DNA from: Mytilus californianus
Lineage: Eukaryota; Mollusca; Bivalvia; Mytilida; Mytilidae
NCBI RefSeq assembly: GCF_021869535.1
Contig: NW_026262744.1
Span: 62,001 to 126,000 of the forward strand
Reading direction: 5' to 3'
DNA: 64,000 bases
Shown here: positions 1 to 10,680 of the stretch, one piece after another
How the letters are laid out: each line of letters starts with the position of its first letter
Numbering within the stretch: the stretch's first letter is position 1
The notes under the pieces: model-generated
The model's database searches: none
The model's input: only the letters and a program-made list of their open reading frames with translations
Told to the model about the DNA's origin: nothing
Translations under genes and position numbers: made by a program

Positions 1-210
1 CATAAATTAAATTTTGTTGCCTTTTCCAAAAATGTAGAGAAATGCCAATATTTGTTCTCAGATACTGGCAAAAACACACACTACACGTGGTGGTAAAGAT
101 ATGTAAGCCATTTCAAAGAAACATCAGCTGGCAAAGAAAAGACTTTATTTTACAACAATAAATTTTAACAAAACGCTTTTGACTAGCAGGTCGAACAACT
201 GATGTTCTTA
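1..210. other. unassigned flank
   Basis: AT-rich sequence with no coding or repeat signal that I can recognise before the first repeat unit begins. Confidence 0.4.
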
Positions 211-675
211 AATAGTTATCAAAGGTACCAGGATTATAATTTAGTACGCCAGACGCGCGTTTTGTCTACATAAGACTCAACAGTGACGCTCATATCCAAA
301 TATTTATAAAGCCAAACAAGTACAAATTTGAAGAGCATTGAGGATCCAAAATTCAAAAAAGTTGTGCCAAATACGGCTAAGGTAATCTATGCCTGGGATA
401 AGAAAATTCTTAGTTTTTCGAAAAATTCAATGTTTTGTAAAAAGGAAATTTATAAAAATGACCACATTATTGATATTCATGTCAACACCGAAGTGTTGAC
501 TACTGGGCTGGTGATACCCTCGGGGACGAAACGTCCACCACCAGAGGCATCGACCCAGTGTTGTAAATAGTTATCAAAGGTACCAGGATTATAGTTTAGT
601 ACGCCAGACGCTCGTTTCGTCTACATAGGACTCATCAGTGACGCTCAGATCAAAATATTTATAAAGCCATTTATA
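211..675. repeat. bivalve-type ~355-bp repeat, about 1.3 tandem units
   Basis: The block from 211 to about 318 recurs at 566 to about 670, giving a period of 355 bp with roughly 90 percent identity over the overlap. Both units carry a 'cgccagacgcgcgtttt'-like core followed by 'cagtgacgctca'. A partial copy lies at 29845-29975 and an inverted copy of the core at 5414-5465. The middle part (about 490-565) resembles 3385-3465. I associate this family with bivalve dispersed and satellite repeats such as BIV160, but the assignment is from memory. Confidence 0.7.
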
Positions 676-864
676 AACACTGTTGACTGCCATTTCTCCG
701 CCACATCGGAAAGACCCTTATTAAATAGCAAAATCAAAAGCTGAAAAAACATCAAACGAATAGACAACAACTTAGGTAAAGGCATTTTCTTATGTAGAAA
801 ATTTAAGATTAAAACCTGTTCTTACTATATAAATTTCGGTATACGTGTGGTGAGACTGATATAA

Positions 865-1449
865 TTAAATATATTGATAAATTCCCTGAGCGACATGATG
901 ATGAAAGTGTTTAACGACCTTGACTGGATATACATCCCTCGCACGGTCGGCTTGGTGCCCGAGGGAGATTGGTGAGCTTTTTAAATATTTTCTGCAGTTA
1001 GTGGTCAGGAACAGGTTGAAGGCGCCATTATGGTGAGCGGCCATCTTGGTTTTGCTGAGATGTTTTTTGGTTTGTTTACTATTTTTATGTTTCTTTACAG
1101 TCGATACTCCACAACGACTGTTTTCAGGGCCAGGTTGATCAGCTGGGCAGCCAGCTAACCACGAAGATGTGTTGTTGGTAGATGAATCATTGATTCTGTA
1201 GTAGATGACTGCAATTGCACAGTTTACAATTGCAAAACCACAATACACATAGCCCTCGGAAGTCTGGGCAGCATATGACACTCGCCCATCCAACATGGGT
1301 CTCAGAGTGTCGCTGACGCGGGTCTACTGTAACGGAGCCTCAAGCCTTCTAGTCTTTCGTTGAACCATTTGAGCAGCGTAACATGTTGTAGGCAACGGAT
1401 AATCAGGAGCTGGTCCAGCACGTCCTTTCAGCTTTAAGGACTGAGACAT
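865..1449 (-). pseudogene. hypothetical membrane-type ORF broken by one TAG
   Basis: On the minus strand an ATG at 1449 opens a frame that is interrupted only by a TAG at 1326-1324 and then continues to 865. The first 41 residues are basic and proline-rich (MSQSLKLKGRAG...). After the stop comes a hydrophobic stretch, CGFAIVNCAIAVIYYRI, that could be one membrane segment, then a cysteine-bearing SWLAGCPADQPG region. The last third (from about KMAAHH) is probably repeat sequence read through, not protein. I do not recognise the family. It could be a decayed first exon or a chance AT-poor ORF; the single in-frame stop in an otherwise protein-like frame favours a pseudogene. Confidence 0.35.
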
Positions 1450-1953
1450 GACTGAATTGATATGAAGACAATTCTGGAAATGCTTTATTGAGTATTAAAT
1501 AACTCAAACTCTAAACTTAAAACTATTCTAGATCCCAATAAAGATATTTTGTCTAGTGTTTTAGACTATATAAAGCAATCTATGGAATTGCGAAAATAAG
1601 GTCCACATTTGTCAATTATATATATATATTACTAGTATCAACTTGACTTGAATTGTATTATGTTTCTTGTCACTTATGTATACAATGTACTATGATTGCA
1701 TTTTAACCCGCCAGGGTTTCATGTTTAGCAATCAAGTTTCATATATATACAATGTTTATAAATGTGATCACACATATGGTTGTATGCTTGTGTATAACCT
1801 ATGTTTATTGTCTTGGTATCAATCTGCGGTTGTCTCTTTAGGATAATAATCTGGACAACCGGAAAGAGAGAGAAGGCATCATGGGATCGCTGCAGGTTAC
1901 AATACACCATTAGATTTTATGGGCGCAGCCATTTTATGAGCATAACATGGTAT
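1450..1953. other. no gene seen
   Basis: AT-rich sequence with a short TA run near 1619-1630. A 61-aa minus-strand frame at 1725-1910 has no recognisable features. Confidence 0.4.
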
Positions 1954-1965
1954 TCAGAATTAAGA

Positions 1966-2391
1966 TTGATTGATTGATTGTTGGTTGCTTAACGTCCAGT
2001 GGCAAATATTTCATGCATATTCAGGACGAGAACAAATTAACAAAAAATACAATAGGTAGGTTCTGTAACAGAGGCGTCCGGGATTAAGGTCGGAGAAATT
2101 TAGACTGCCACGGGAAATGAGGGTATATTGGATAGGGACAGAAATTTAGCCTTGTAACAGGTCACCTACGGACCCCTCAAAGAGTTGTTGCAAGGGTTCT
2201 TAACGTGCAAAAAGCGTGGCACACTCTTTACACGAGGCATCGGATTTAACGTCCCCATTCTGACCGGACGTGGCTGCAAATTTGTACATCCCGCACAGCC
2301 ATACGGACGCCCCACTTTAGCAAGGGTTTTACTGCCGGTCGGAGGAAGACCAATGGTGACCATACTTCTATTCCCCAGTCACCCTTGGGGG
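1966..2391 (-). mobile_element. SINE copy A, full length, with target-site duplication
   Basis: Full-length young-type SINE of 426 bp. The sense strand is minus: the head is at 2391 and the (CAAT) tail at 1966. It is flanked by a perfect 12-bp direct repeat, TCAGAATTAAGA, at 1954-1965 and 2392-2403, which fixes both ends of the element. The short ORFs inside it are by-products of the repeat. Confidence 0.92.
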
Positions 2392-2403
2392 TCAGAATTA
2401 AGA

Positions 2404-3095
2404 GTATAGCTAATCCTGATTGGTTGATATGTGCGCCCGTTATTTTTTGTAATAAGAGATTTCGTGCATTCTGCATTATACCAAAGGCCAAATAAATTAT
2501 TTTCCTTAGCCCTAACGGAACTGAGATGTCTTTTAAACGCTAGGATGATACACGTATTTTTAAGTGCGAAAATGATAGGCATGGGAGATAAGTACAAATT
2601 ACGCTAAGAAAAGCAACGCGAACCTATATTTGGACCAAAAAATACTGTCCTAATAACTTTTCTTTAAATCTAGCACGGTTTCGTTAAAAAAATCAACTTT
2701 CTGAAGTCTGTATCTCGAAAAAGGCTATCATTGTCGCCTATGGGGAAATTAATTGTTTATTTCAATCTGCAACTTCCGGCAGGGTCTGGCTTTGTACCAA
2801 CGAATACCACATTACTATAAACGACAACATTTTTTTCCGTTACCTGTGTGATGTACGAAAAAATATTGTCAATTATTGTCCTGTAACTTGCTATCCTACA
2901 CTATGTCCTGAACACAAGATAAGATATTTTTATTCCAATTAAAGGGCCCATGAAGAGCAAAGAAATTTATTACAATGATTTTTATAATTGACACAATAAT
3001 GTTGAAAACATGATGGAAGCTGATGGTCCTCTTTATTTAGGGATTAACCGAGATTTCAAAGATGGGATATGGTATCGTAAGCAGGCCATGGGAAA
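2404..3095. other. no gene seen; short dispersed repeat at 2813-2866
   Basis: Non-coding. About 54 bp at 2813-2866 ('actataaacgacaac...ttacctgtgtga') is repeated with mismatches at 26872-26925, so it belongs to a dispersed repeat. Nothing else is recognised. Confidence 0.45.
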
Positions 3096-3099
3096 TACA

Positions 3100-3566
3100 C
3101 ACTTTCTGATTTTGTGAAAAATGGAAAACAACACGTTTAATAATTTGTTGCGTCCGAAGCGCTTTTCTGTATTTACCTTCATCAGGAACGCTCAAAGCCA
3201 AACATTTGAAATCCGAAGATGGATAAGTACCGAAAATCTTTGAAGAGCTATATGTCAAAAATAGCTAAAATAAATAGCCAAATTCATTTAAAGCCAACTT
3301 TGCCTGAGGGAGTTGAAACCTTAGTTTTATAATAATTCCAAAATTTATAAACGGACAATTTTAGTAAAGTTTGTTAAATCATGTCAGTACCGAAGCACTG
3401 ACTACTGAGCTGATGATACCCCCGGGGACTGATAGTTCACCAGCAGAGTTATCGACCCAGTGATGTAAAAAATGGAAAACAACACGTTTAATAATTTGTT
3501 GCGTCCGAAGCGCTTTTCTGTATTTACCTTCATCAGGAACGCGTAAAGCCAAACATTTGAAATTTA
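3100..3566. repeat. ~351-bp repeat, about 1.3 tandem units, second subfamily
   Basis: A block of about 100 bp at 3116-3215 ('atggaaaacaacacg' through 'catttgaaat') recurs at 3467-3565, giving a period of 351 bp. The intervening 3385-3465 ('tgactactgagctgatgata', 'tcgacccagtga') is clearly related to 490-565 of the first array, so the two arrays are divergent subfamilies with nearly the same unit length. The array ends exactly where the recombinase relic begins. Confidence 0.75.
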
Positions 3567-3571
3567 AAACT

Positions 3572-4056
3572 ATGTGTGAAGAGGCCATCGTCCAAGGGCG
3601 TAACACTAATCATAGTGCTAGGAAAACAACAGTCACCGCTCTCGCACATGAAAAAATCCCTCCTACTCAAATTATGCAAAATTAGCGGCCACAAAAACGT
3701 TCAATATATTAATGAATATTGTAGTGCTTCCTTGAATCAGCAACAAGAAATGTCTCATATTTTATCAAATGTCGGTAGTGGTGGTATATTAAAACATCTT
3801 GAACAGAAAAAAAGGAACCGATCAAAATAATAATATTGATGACATGCCATCTGATGATGATGACCAATTACTATCAGCATCACAAGAAGCTGAATTAGGC
3901 CTTGTTCTGAAAGATATTACTAACTATGAGTCCAATGATGCCAAGAAAACGACCGAATTACCTGAAATAGTTCATGAAAATTACAAAGACAAGACAATTC
4001 AGATGTTTTCTGGGGCACATATTACTGGAAACATTACAATTAACTTTCCAGCATAA
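3572..4056 (+). pseudogene. C-terminal fragment of a tyrosine recombinase (Crypton-like)
   Basis: The fragment begins in the frame of 3572 with an NHSARKT segment, which fits the HxxR box of tyrosine recombinases. After a one-base frameshift near 3679-3684 it continues with SGHKNVQYINEY, giving the conserved GH and the nucleophile tyrosine about nine residues later. A glutamine-rich SLNQQQEMSHILSN follows, then a second frameshift near 3825 into a frame ending with an acidic linker and FSGAHITGNITIN at 4056. That order (HxxR, GH, Y, then a short FSGA.ITG tail) matches Crypton-type recombinases of animal genomes, as I know the family. The N-terminal part, including the first catalytic arginine, is absent; the relic abuts the 351-bp repeat. 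It is not functional. Confidence 0.68.
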
Positions 4057-4255
4057 TTTATCAAATAATTATATAAAATATATCAATCTTTTGTTTTTCT
4101 CCTCTGTTGAGCCATATAATAGAAGTATTATTTTTGAGTCTGTCTTCTGTAAACTTTTCACTTTTTGAACTTCTACTTGATTAAATTACTTAAAATGATC
4201 AATATATTAAACTTATTTTTCTCCATTGTTGAAGCATATGATAAAAAGATCATAA

Positions 4256-4335
4256 CATGGCATTTTTCATATCGCGGCTCTTGGGCTGATATTGAACCTA
4301 GGGCTGATAATACATGCGATATGAAAAATGCCATG
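4256..4335. repeat. perfect 20-bp inverted repeat (hairpin)
   Basis: Arms at 4256-4275 and 4316-4335 are exact reverse complements (catggcatttttcatatcgc). The 40-bp loop contains 'gggctgat' twice. It resembles the fold-back at 43413-43556, which has 'gggctgatattg' in the same place. Confidence 0.85.
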
Positions 4336-4350
4336 CAATAATCTTATAGT

Positions 4351-4800
4351 ATTAGATGAAACACTCAATCATCCTTTTCCGTTATAGAAGAATATACAAC
4401 ATTTTACAAAATTCAACCATTTTTTTTTATAGCTAATTGCATTAGGTTTAACCCTAAATCGTTCACTTTCTTTATTGATAATTGTATTTTATTTTTTAAT
4501 ATTCGATCACTTTTTAAGATTATGTATTTAGATATTACCTTTAATCGGCCATTTTTTGAGATAAATTATGTTATATTTACTTGGCCATTTCATTTATTGA
4601 TAATTGTATTTCATTTTTCAAGATTCAACCATTTTTTAAGATATTGTATTGAATCTTGACTTAAATCATTGTATCAGATGAAATACTCAATCGTCCTTTT
4701 TCGTTATTGAAGATTATATTACACTCAACAAGATTCAACCATTTTTTTATTAGTTAATTGCATTAGGTGAAACCTTAAATCGGTCACGTTCTTTATCGAA
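4351..4800. repeat. divergent tandem repeat, period ~322 bp
   Basis: 'gatgaaacactcaatc' at 4355 and 'gatgaaatactcaatc' at 4677 begin two copies that stay alignable for about 125 bp ('caaccattttttt', 'gctaattgcattagg', 'aatcg.tcac.ttcttta'). Shorter internal units ('tttattgataattgtattt') also recur. AT-rich and non-coding. Confidence 0.6.
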
Positions 4801-5413
4801 GATAATGAATTCTTCAAAATCATTCATAGTTAGTCGAGAAGGTATTTGCTGAATATCAGATATTATTTCATTCACTTCTGTGTTATTTCCATATGTGGTT
4901 CCTTCTTTAATATGTGAACTGAATTCTGACTTCTTTTTTAATTGAATCCTTCTTCTTTTGAAATATTAAAACTGTCTTATTAACACATGCAGGTTCAAAA
5001 ATTAATAAATGAATTTTTTAACTAGATACCTTCAAGACAGTGTGCCCTTCAAGTTCAGCAAAATACACTCACTCTAGCAGCAAATTAAAACAAAACAATG
5101 AACAAATAAAAAAAAAAATTCCGTACAAACTTTAACAATGCGTACTAGTTGTAGTACTGGCACACTTTTCCCCTTTCTCTCTAGTCAAGAATCAAAGGTA
5201 GTTGGGCCATTGGCATAAGTATTTGCTGATCTATACAAACAAACAAAAAAAAAGAGTATAAACATCATACATGTGATTTTTTTTCTTCTCAAAAACGTTT
5301 GTGTGAGTCAACTCGCAGCCTCCAGATCTTTTATTTGTAATTGAAGTGAAACCAGAAATACATTTCTATTTTTATATGGCTTGTACTTCTTTTTTGCTTT
5401 CGAACTTTTTTCA
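4801..5413. other. no gene seen
   Basis: AT-rich sequence with poly-A and poly-T runs. No supported feature. Confidence 0.4.
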
Positions 5414-5880
5414 TCAGAGCGTCACTGATTAGTCTTGTGTGGACGAAACGCGCGTCTGGCGTATTAAAGTTTAAACCTAGCACCTTTTGTTAGCTATTAT
5501 TCGTGTGTTTCTCTGTGCTATATGTTCTCCCATTTAATTGTATTGTAGTCCTATCATGTAATGTTGTCTTTTGAATGTTATATTTAACATTGCCATAAAA
5601 GCGGGAGGTTTGGCATGCCGCAAAACCAGGTTCAACTCACCATTTGTTTGTATTAAAATGTCCTGTACTAAGTCAGGAAAATGGCCATTGTTATATTTTA
5701 GATCGTTTCTGTGTGCGTTACATGTTAATGTTGTCTTTCTGTTGTGTACTAGTTCTCCTCTTGTATTTGATAAGTTTCCCTCAGTTTTAGTTTATAACCC
5801 GGATTTTATTTTTCGCAATCGATTTATGAATTTCGAACAGCGGTATACTTCTGTTGCCTTTATCAAGCATTTAAATGCAA
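5414..5880. repeat. dispersed bivalve-type repeat
   Basis: Starts with 'gcgtcactgattagtc' and 'gacgaaacgcgcgtctggcg', which is the reverse-complement core of the repeat at 240-290. It continues through 'gcgggaggtttggcatgccg' and 'gaacagcggtatact', a block I associate with highly repeated mussel sequence. The 136-aa frame at 5571-5981 is a read-through of this repeat, not a gene. Confidence 0.6.
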
Positions 5881-6500
5881 TGACTTTCCATAGCATACAA
5901 ATAAGCATGACTATTCACCTGACAAACTCAAAGGTGAATGCACACAAAGGCATGGGGTGCTTTAAAACTGAAGTACACTGAAAAAAGTGAAGATTTGTGT
6001 GTCAAAATATGAATTGATATGTAATTTTGGCAGGTCTTAAAACTGAAAATTAACCAAAAGCTATGCATTTTTTTACTTAAATGATAGGAAGGTTCTCATT
6101 CATGCATTTCTTAGCTCTATGTATATTTTGATGAATAACCTCATCTAAAAAATACATAATAAAAGTCTTGAATTAGATATTCTAATTAAAAAAATAAATA
6201 AAAAAGAAGTACAAAATGGTTCTTAATTGAACCCTTCTTTTATTATTTTATAAAGATATATAATACCTTCTGATTTCAGTGCTGATCTAGGTACAGTTCG
6301 AGGTTTTTGCGTACACAAAATCCAATATCTCTGTAGACATTCTTTTCAATTTTTTTTTACAGCAGTTCATGTGAAATTAAATTTTCCTCCAAATTGATGG
6401 TTGCAATACGGTTGGTGACGACCTACAAAGAAAAAAATAACAAAATTATGTAATATTTAATTAGTCAGAGTTGATTTTAAAGTGCAAAGTTACCTTAACA
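5881..6500. other. no gene seen
   Basis: AT-rich non-coding sequence with poly-A and poly-T runs. Confidence 0.4.
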
Positions 6501-6567
6501 GCGTTTTACTGCCGGTCGGGAGAAGACCAAGTGACCATATTTCGGTTCCCCAGTCACCCTTGGGGGA
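6501..6567 (-). mobile_element. SINE fragment, head end only
   Basis: 67 bp matching the head of the SINE ('ttttactgccggtcgg...gtgaccatattt...cagtcacccttgggg'), older subfamily, with no tail. A truncated relic. Confidence 0.8.
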
Positions 6568-7251
6568 AGAACAATTTGATGAGGCCGCACAAAATGCCAA
6601 TAACGTGAAAGGGACAATTACTTGTTATTGTAATCGTGCAAAACAAGTTCAACAGTGACTAATGAACCAGAAGGAACTGTTTCTTCAAAAATTCAAGCAA
6701 GTTTATAACTGCTACATCATGGTTTAGAGAACTTGCGAGAAGACGTCTTGAAATTAAATGCATTTTATCCTGTTGACATGTCATCCTGCCTTACTACTCA
6801 AGTCGATTCAGAAGCACAAACGACAATATATTTTTGTAATTAATTAAGATGTGTCACGTAGCATTTGAGTGCAAATAAAATTATAGATTTGATTTCGTGA
6901 CGCCATCTGCTTCTCTCTCGACATTTATTACAATTTCAGTCTTAAATATATCAAAGTGAGCTCGTTGTTTGAGAGGGAAAATATTTCCCTGTGTAAATAA
7001 TGTCTATTATTAATGAGATAGAGGTGCGATTAGAAACGAGGATGAATGAGTCACACAATGCTCTCTGAACACGAAAACAAATTGTCCCGTTTATAAATAT
7101 TGAACTTACTTTTACACAACTGAAGTCAAGCTAAATGTTCTTTCTTTATGAAATTGTGATATGAGACGTGTAAACAAACGATAGTTCTCTCACTTCGTTG
7201 CCATCAGCAGATGTTGCTGTAGTTTGTCAAAACGCACACAAGAAACACTAC
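6568..7251. other. probable decayed 5' part of the BEL/Pao relic
   Basis: No frame is readable. The position immediately upstream of recognisable BEL/Pao coding sequence suggests eroded retrotransposon DNA, but I see no motif that proves it. Confidence 0.25.
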
Positions 7252-8880
7252 GAGTTGAAGGAAACATTATACTTCATCAAATTGCTTCCAATGACAAAAG
7301 TCATGGCCCAGTTCGCAAAGGAAGTTCTCAGATAAGAGCTTAAAGATTTAAATATAGGTAGTGAATTTTTACCTCTACAAAATAGCTTAGGGCTATTTTG
7401 GAATCTGAATACCGACTCGTTTATATTTACTGCACCACATGTGGACAACCCTTATACAAGAAAGGGACTGCTGTCTGCTGTAAGCAGCATAATTGACCCT
7501 GTTGGCTTCCTTTCTCCACTTTTACTGTAAGTGGAAGAATGTTATTAAGACCAATGTGCCCAGAAGCTATGGGTTGGGATGAGACATTGCCAGATGTTAA
7601 TAAAGGCTATTGTCAGAATTGGACTAAAAATCTGAACTTGTTGAATGATTATCAGATCCCCAGGATGTATGCAAAAACATCAATCAGTACGACTAAAGAT
7701 CTTCAGGTTTTAATCTATTCAGATGCATCTGAGCAGGCTGTAGCTGTAGCTGCATATCTTAAAACAACAGATTTGAATGATGCACATCATCTTGGTTTCA
7801 CCATGGGAAAGGCAAAGCTTGCCCCACAAGCTGGAAATAGTATTCCTCGTCTAGAATGATGAGGAGCGGTACTTACTACAGAGATAGGACATCTTGTGTC
7901 GCATCAACTTGAACTTCAACCGTCGGAGATAAAGTATTTTAGTGACAATAAAGTGGTTTTCGGATACATTAAGAACAAAACACGAAGATTTCACACGTAT
8001 GTTAGCAGCAGAGTAGCATTGATCCAACAATTCACATCTCATGAACAATGGATAAATGTGCCTTCTAGCCTAAACCCAGCTGATGAGGGTCCAACATTCA
8101 TATTGCGTGATAACATGAATAACAAACAGTTAGATGAAAGTAAGGACTTTCCTTTGACTGAACCTGAAATCGACAAAGAAATTCGACCAGTGCAAGTACT
8201 TAAATCAACAATTTCGGTAGAAAAACCCATACATGAGCTATTTACTCATTACTCATCTTGGAACAAACTCGTGAATGCATTCACATTGTTACGTCATATT
8301 GCGGGATCATATCGAAAGGAAAAGGACTCAGCATGTAAGGGATGGCATTTTTGTAAGGAATGGAAATCTATAGATATGACACAGGACACACGAATATTTC
8401 TATTGAGACAGATTCAGGAAGCATTTTTTAAGTGTAAAATTGAAAATCTCAAAAAAGGTCATGCAATCAAAAAGGACAGTCGTATCATTTCATTGTCTCC
8501 ATATCTTGATGAGGACGAAATACTTAAAGTAGGTGGACGTTTGAATTGTTTAAGAAACAAGTTAGGACTTGCTTCAAACAATCCTATCATAGTTCCGAAA
8601 AGTCCTGTAGCCACATTATTGATAAGACATTACCATAAAAAACCGGTTTTTGGATTATTGGAGCCAAGAGACTCATTTTTCAACTTATTAGAAGCTGAGT
8701 GCTCTGTCGCAAGCTTCGTGGTCAAGAAGAAACACAGAAGATGGCTGATTTGCCTCAGGACCGTCTAACTCCTGGACCACCCTTTTCTGCTGTAGGAGTG
8801 GACACCTTTGGTCCGTGGAACATAATAACTCGTAAAACACGTGGTGGAGCTGCTCAGAGTAAGCGATGGGCGATAATTCA
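7252..8880 (+). pseudogene. BEL/Pao LTR-retrotransposon pol relic
   Basis: Several frames in order encode one pol segment. First comes an ELKDLN...LPLQNSLGLFWNL region (about 7330-7400), which is the end of the Pao-type reverse transcriptase. DNPYTRKGLLSAVSSIIDPVGF follows at about 7445-7515. Next is the RNase H-like IYSDASEQAV and HLGFTMGKAKLAPQAG...IPRLE at 7720-7857, where the frame stops. The long frame 7896-8768 covers the linker and the integrase N-terminal region (DEILKVGGRL), then shifts to PPFSAVGVDTFGPW at about 8770-8820, the start of the integrase core. The sequence ends abruptly at a SINE tail at 8881. gag, protease, LTRs and most of the integrase core are missing, with at least three frameshifts or stops. 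The order of domains and the A17/Pao motifs make the class secure; function is lost. Confidence 0.85.
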
Positions 8881-8912
8881 TTGATTGATTGATTGATTGT
8901 TGGTTGCTTAAC
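8881..8912 (-). mobile_element. SINE or LINE 3' tail fragment
   Basis: 32 bp of (TTGA) repeat plus 'ttgttggttgcttaac', the terminal part of the SINE. It truncates the BEL/Pao integrase reading frame. Confidence 0.7.
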
Positions 8913-9219
8913 ATTTACTCTTTGTTGCTGTTTGATTTTTTTTTGGGTGGCTCAGTATTCATACATATCGCTATTGTGTTACAGTGCTATGGTCATTTTG
9001 TACTCTTGCCTTCAAATTTGGCTTATGGATTTATCTTTAAAGTTTTTATTTGCCATTTTGTGTTTCTCTGTTGAAATAGTTTAAAATTTTTTTTTATAGT
9101 AATTAAGATTTTAAAAAAAATAATGGTGACTGTGATACATTGTACCCCACATTTTGATATTTTGACATATCATGTCTGTTTGCTTTGCTAAAAAAATGTT
9201 GTTAATATAATGAAATTCT
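8913..9219. other. no gene seen
   Basis: T-rich sequence with homopolymer runs; small overlapping frames at 8889-9084 lack features. Confidence 0.4.
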
Positions 9220-9275
9220 ATGTCTCTCATACGAGTGAGATGCTGTGTCTCTCATACGAGTGAGAAGCCTAGCTA
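9220..9275. repeat. 25-bp direct repeat, two units
   Basis: 'tgtctctcatacgagtgaga' occurs at 9221 and 9246. It lies about 200 bp upstream of the LINE ORF1 and may belong to that element's 5' region. Confidence 0.75.
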
Positions 9276-9442
9276 TCTGTAAAACCAAGGGAAAGACGTA
9301 AGGGGCCTTAGTTAAATGTCCACGGACTTTTCAGAGCTCCCGAAAAAGTAACTGATTTCATAGAAGAACTGTCTTATCAACGTATTTATTGTGATAAATA
9401 TTTGATAAATAATCTACCTAGAAGTATTTATATCTTGAAGTA

Positions 9443-10680
9443 ATGGTAAAAATGGGTAACGAAGAGTCCTTTAATGAAAACTCTGAAAGAGACCAAACAA
9501 TAACAAAAATGGCGTCGTATGCGGATGCCTCAAAAACTGAAAATGATAAAAGTAATGCTCAAAACAGTGACAACGGGTTCTCTGCAGCCAAACCCGTATT
9601 TATATTAGAGACTGATCTCTTCGGAACTATAAAACCAAAACCTGTAGACTTTTTAAATCATGCTCAGTTGTACAGTGACTTTGGCCATGTAGTGGAAGAC
9701 AGCCATTTGAAAGGTCTTCAAAGGGTTAATGGAATGTGGCGGGTTTATCTTGATAGTGAGTCAGATAGGGAACATTTGATAGCTAATGGTCTCACTATCA
9801 GGAAAAAACACATACATGTATATGATAGAAACCCAAAATTTGTAGTTAAAGAACACATCAGCTACTTACGCATCCGGATAAAAAGCGTACCCTTATCAGC
9901 AGACGACAACCAAATTGGTAGAAATCTTGAGACCGAACATAATCTCAAAATTCACAACTTCAATCGGGAAAGGCTACGTATCAACGGATTTCTAGCCAAC
10001 TGTCAAACCGGAGACCGGTTATTGATGGTAAGTCCAGTACCTGGTATACAGCTACCTAGATTCATGAGTATAGGAAAATACAAAGCGCTACTCATCCAAA
10101 AAGACCAAATTGTAGTAAATCCTTATGCTAAATGCAACAAGTGTTTACAGACGGGACACAAACAGGAGACCTGTGACAATGACTGGGTGTGCAACTCCTG
10201 TGGCAAATCAGGTCATAAAGCCAAAGAATGTCAACAACCGATGGACGATCCAGCAGCAGATCAAGATCAGAATTGTGATTCTAATGTTCCTGATAGTGTA
10301 CCTGAAGCTGCTAACGTTGATAACGTTCAAGATGAAACTAAAGATAAGCAACCTGCAAGTGAAAGTAGTGATGATTCAAATGATGACAGCGAAGATGATG
10401 AACAACAATTAGTAGTCTCAAAAGAACGTAAACAAATTACTACGAACAATGAGCAGACAAACAAAAAAGACGAAAAGACAAATAAAAAAAAAAATCAAAC
10501 AAAAATAAATCAAACAAACAAAATCTGCCCAAGTCAGCTTCTGGACCCATGGATCACTATATGAACTTTAAAGATCCTAAAACTCCAAGCCAATCAACTG
10601 GGAAAAGGCAAGCAATAACACCGATCGATGAATTACATAAACGAGTAGTAGAGCCGACAAAACAGAAGACAAATCCCTAA
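9443..10680 (+). pseudogene. LINE ORF1, zinc-knuckle RNA-binding protein, one frameshift
   Basis: The frame starts at ATG 9443 (an earlier in-frame start is not evident) and runs 373 residues to TGA 10564. The N-terminal 60 residues are polar. A central region (about residues 50-215) has an RRM-like pattern with alternating strands and helices. Two CCHC zinc knuckles follow at about residues 230-262: CNKCLQTGHKQETC and CNSCGKSGHKAKEC. The C-terminal third is acidic and Asn/Lys-rich. The sequence after the stop continues protein-like in another frame (FKDPKTPSQSTGKRQ) to a TAA at 10678-10680. The switch most likely lies in the run of eleven A at 10484-10494, so I treat the gene as one ORF1 with an indel there. 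It would bind element RNA during retrotransposition. ORF2 of the same element starts at 12137. Confidence 0.75.

Noticed and set aside
211..675. Possible CRISPR-like or bacterial repeat array
   Set aside because: Units are ~355 bp without short regular spacers, and the whole window is eukaryotic in character.
5571..5981. 136-aa open frame
   Set aside because: Lies within a dispersed bivalve-type repeat and shows no domain; treated as repeat read-through.
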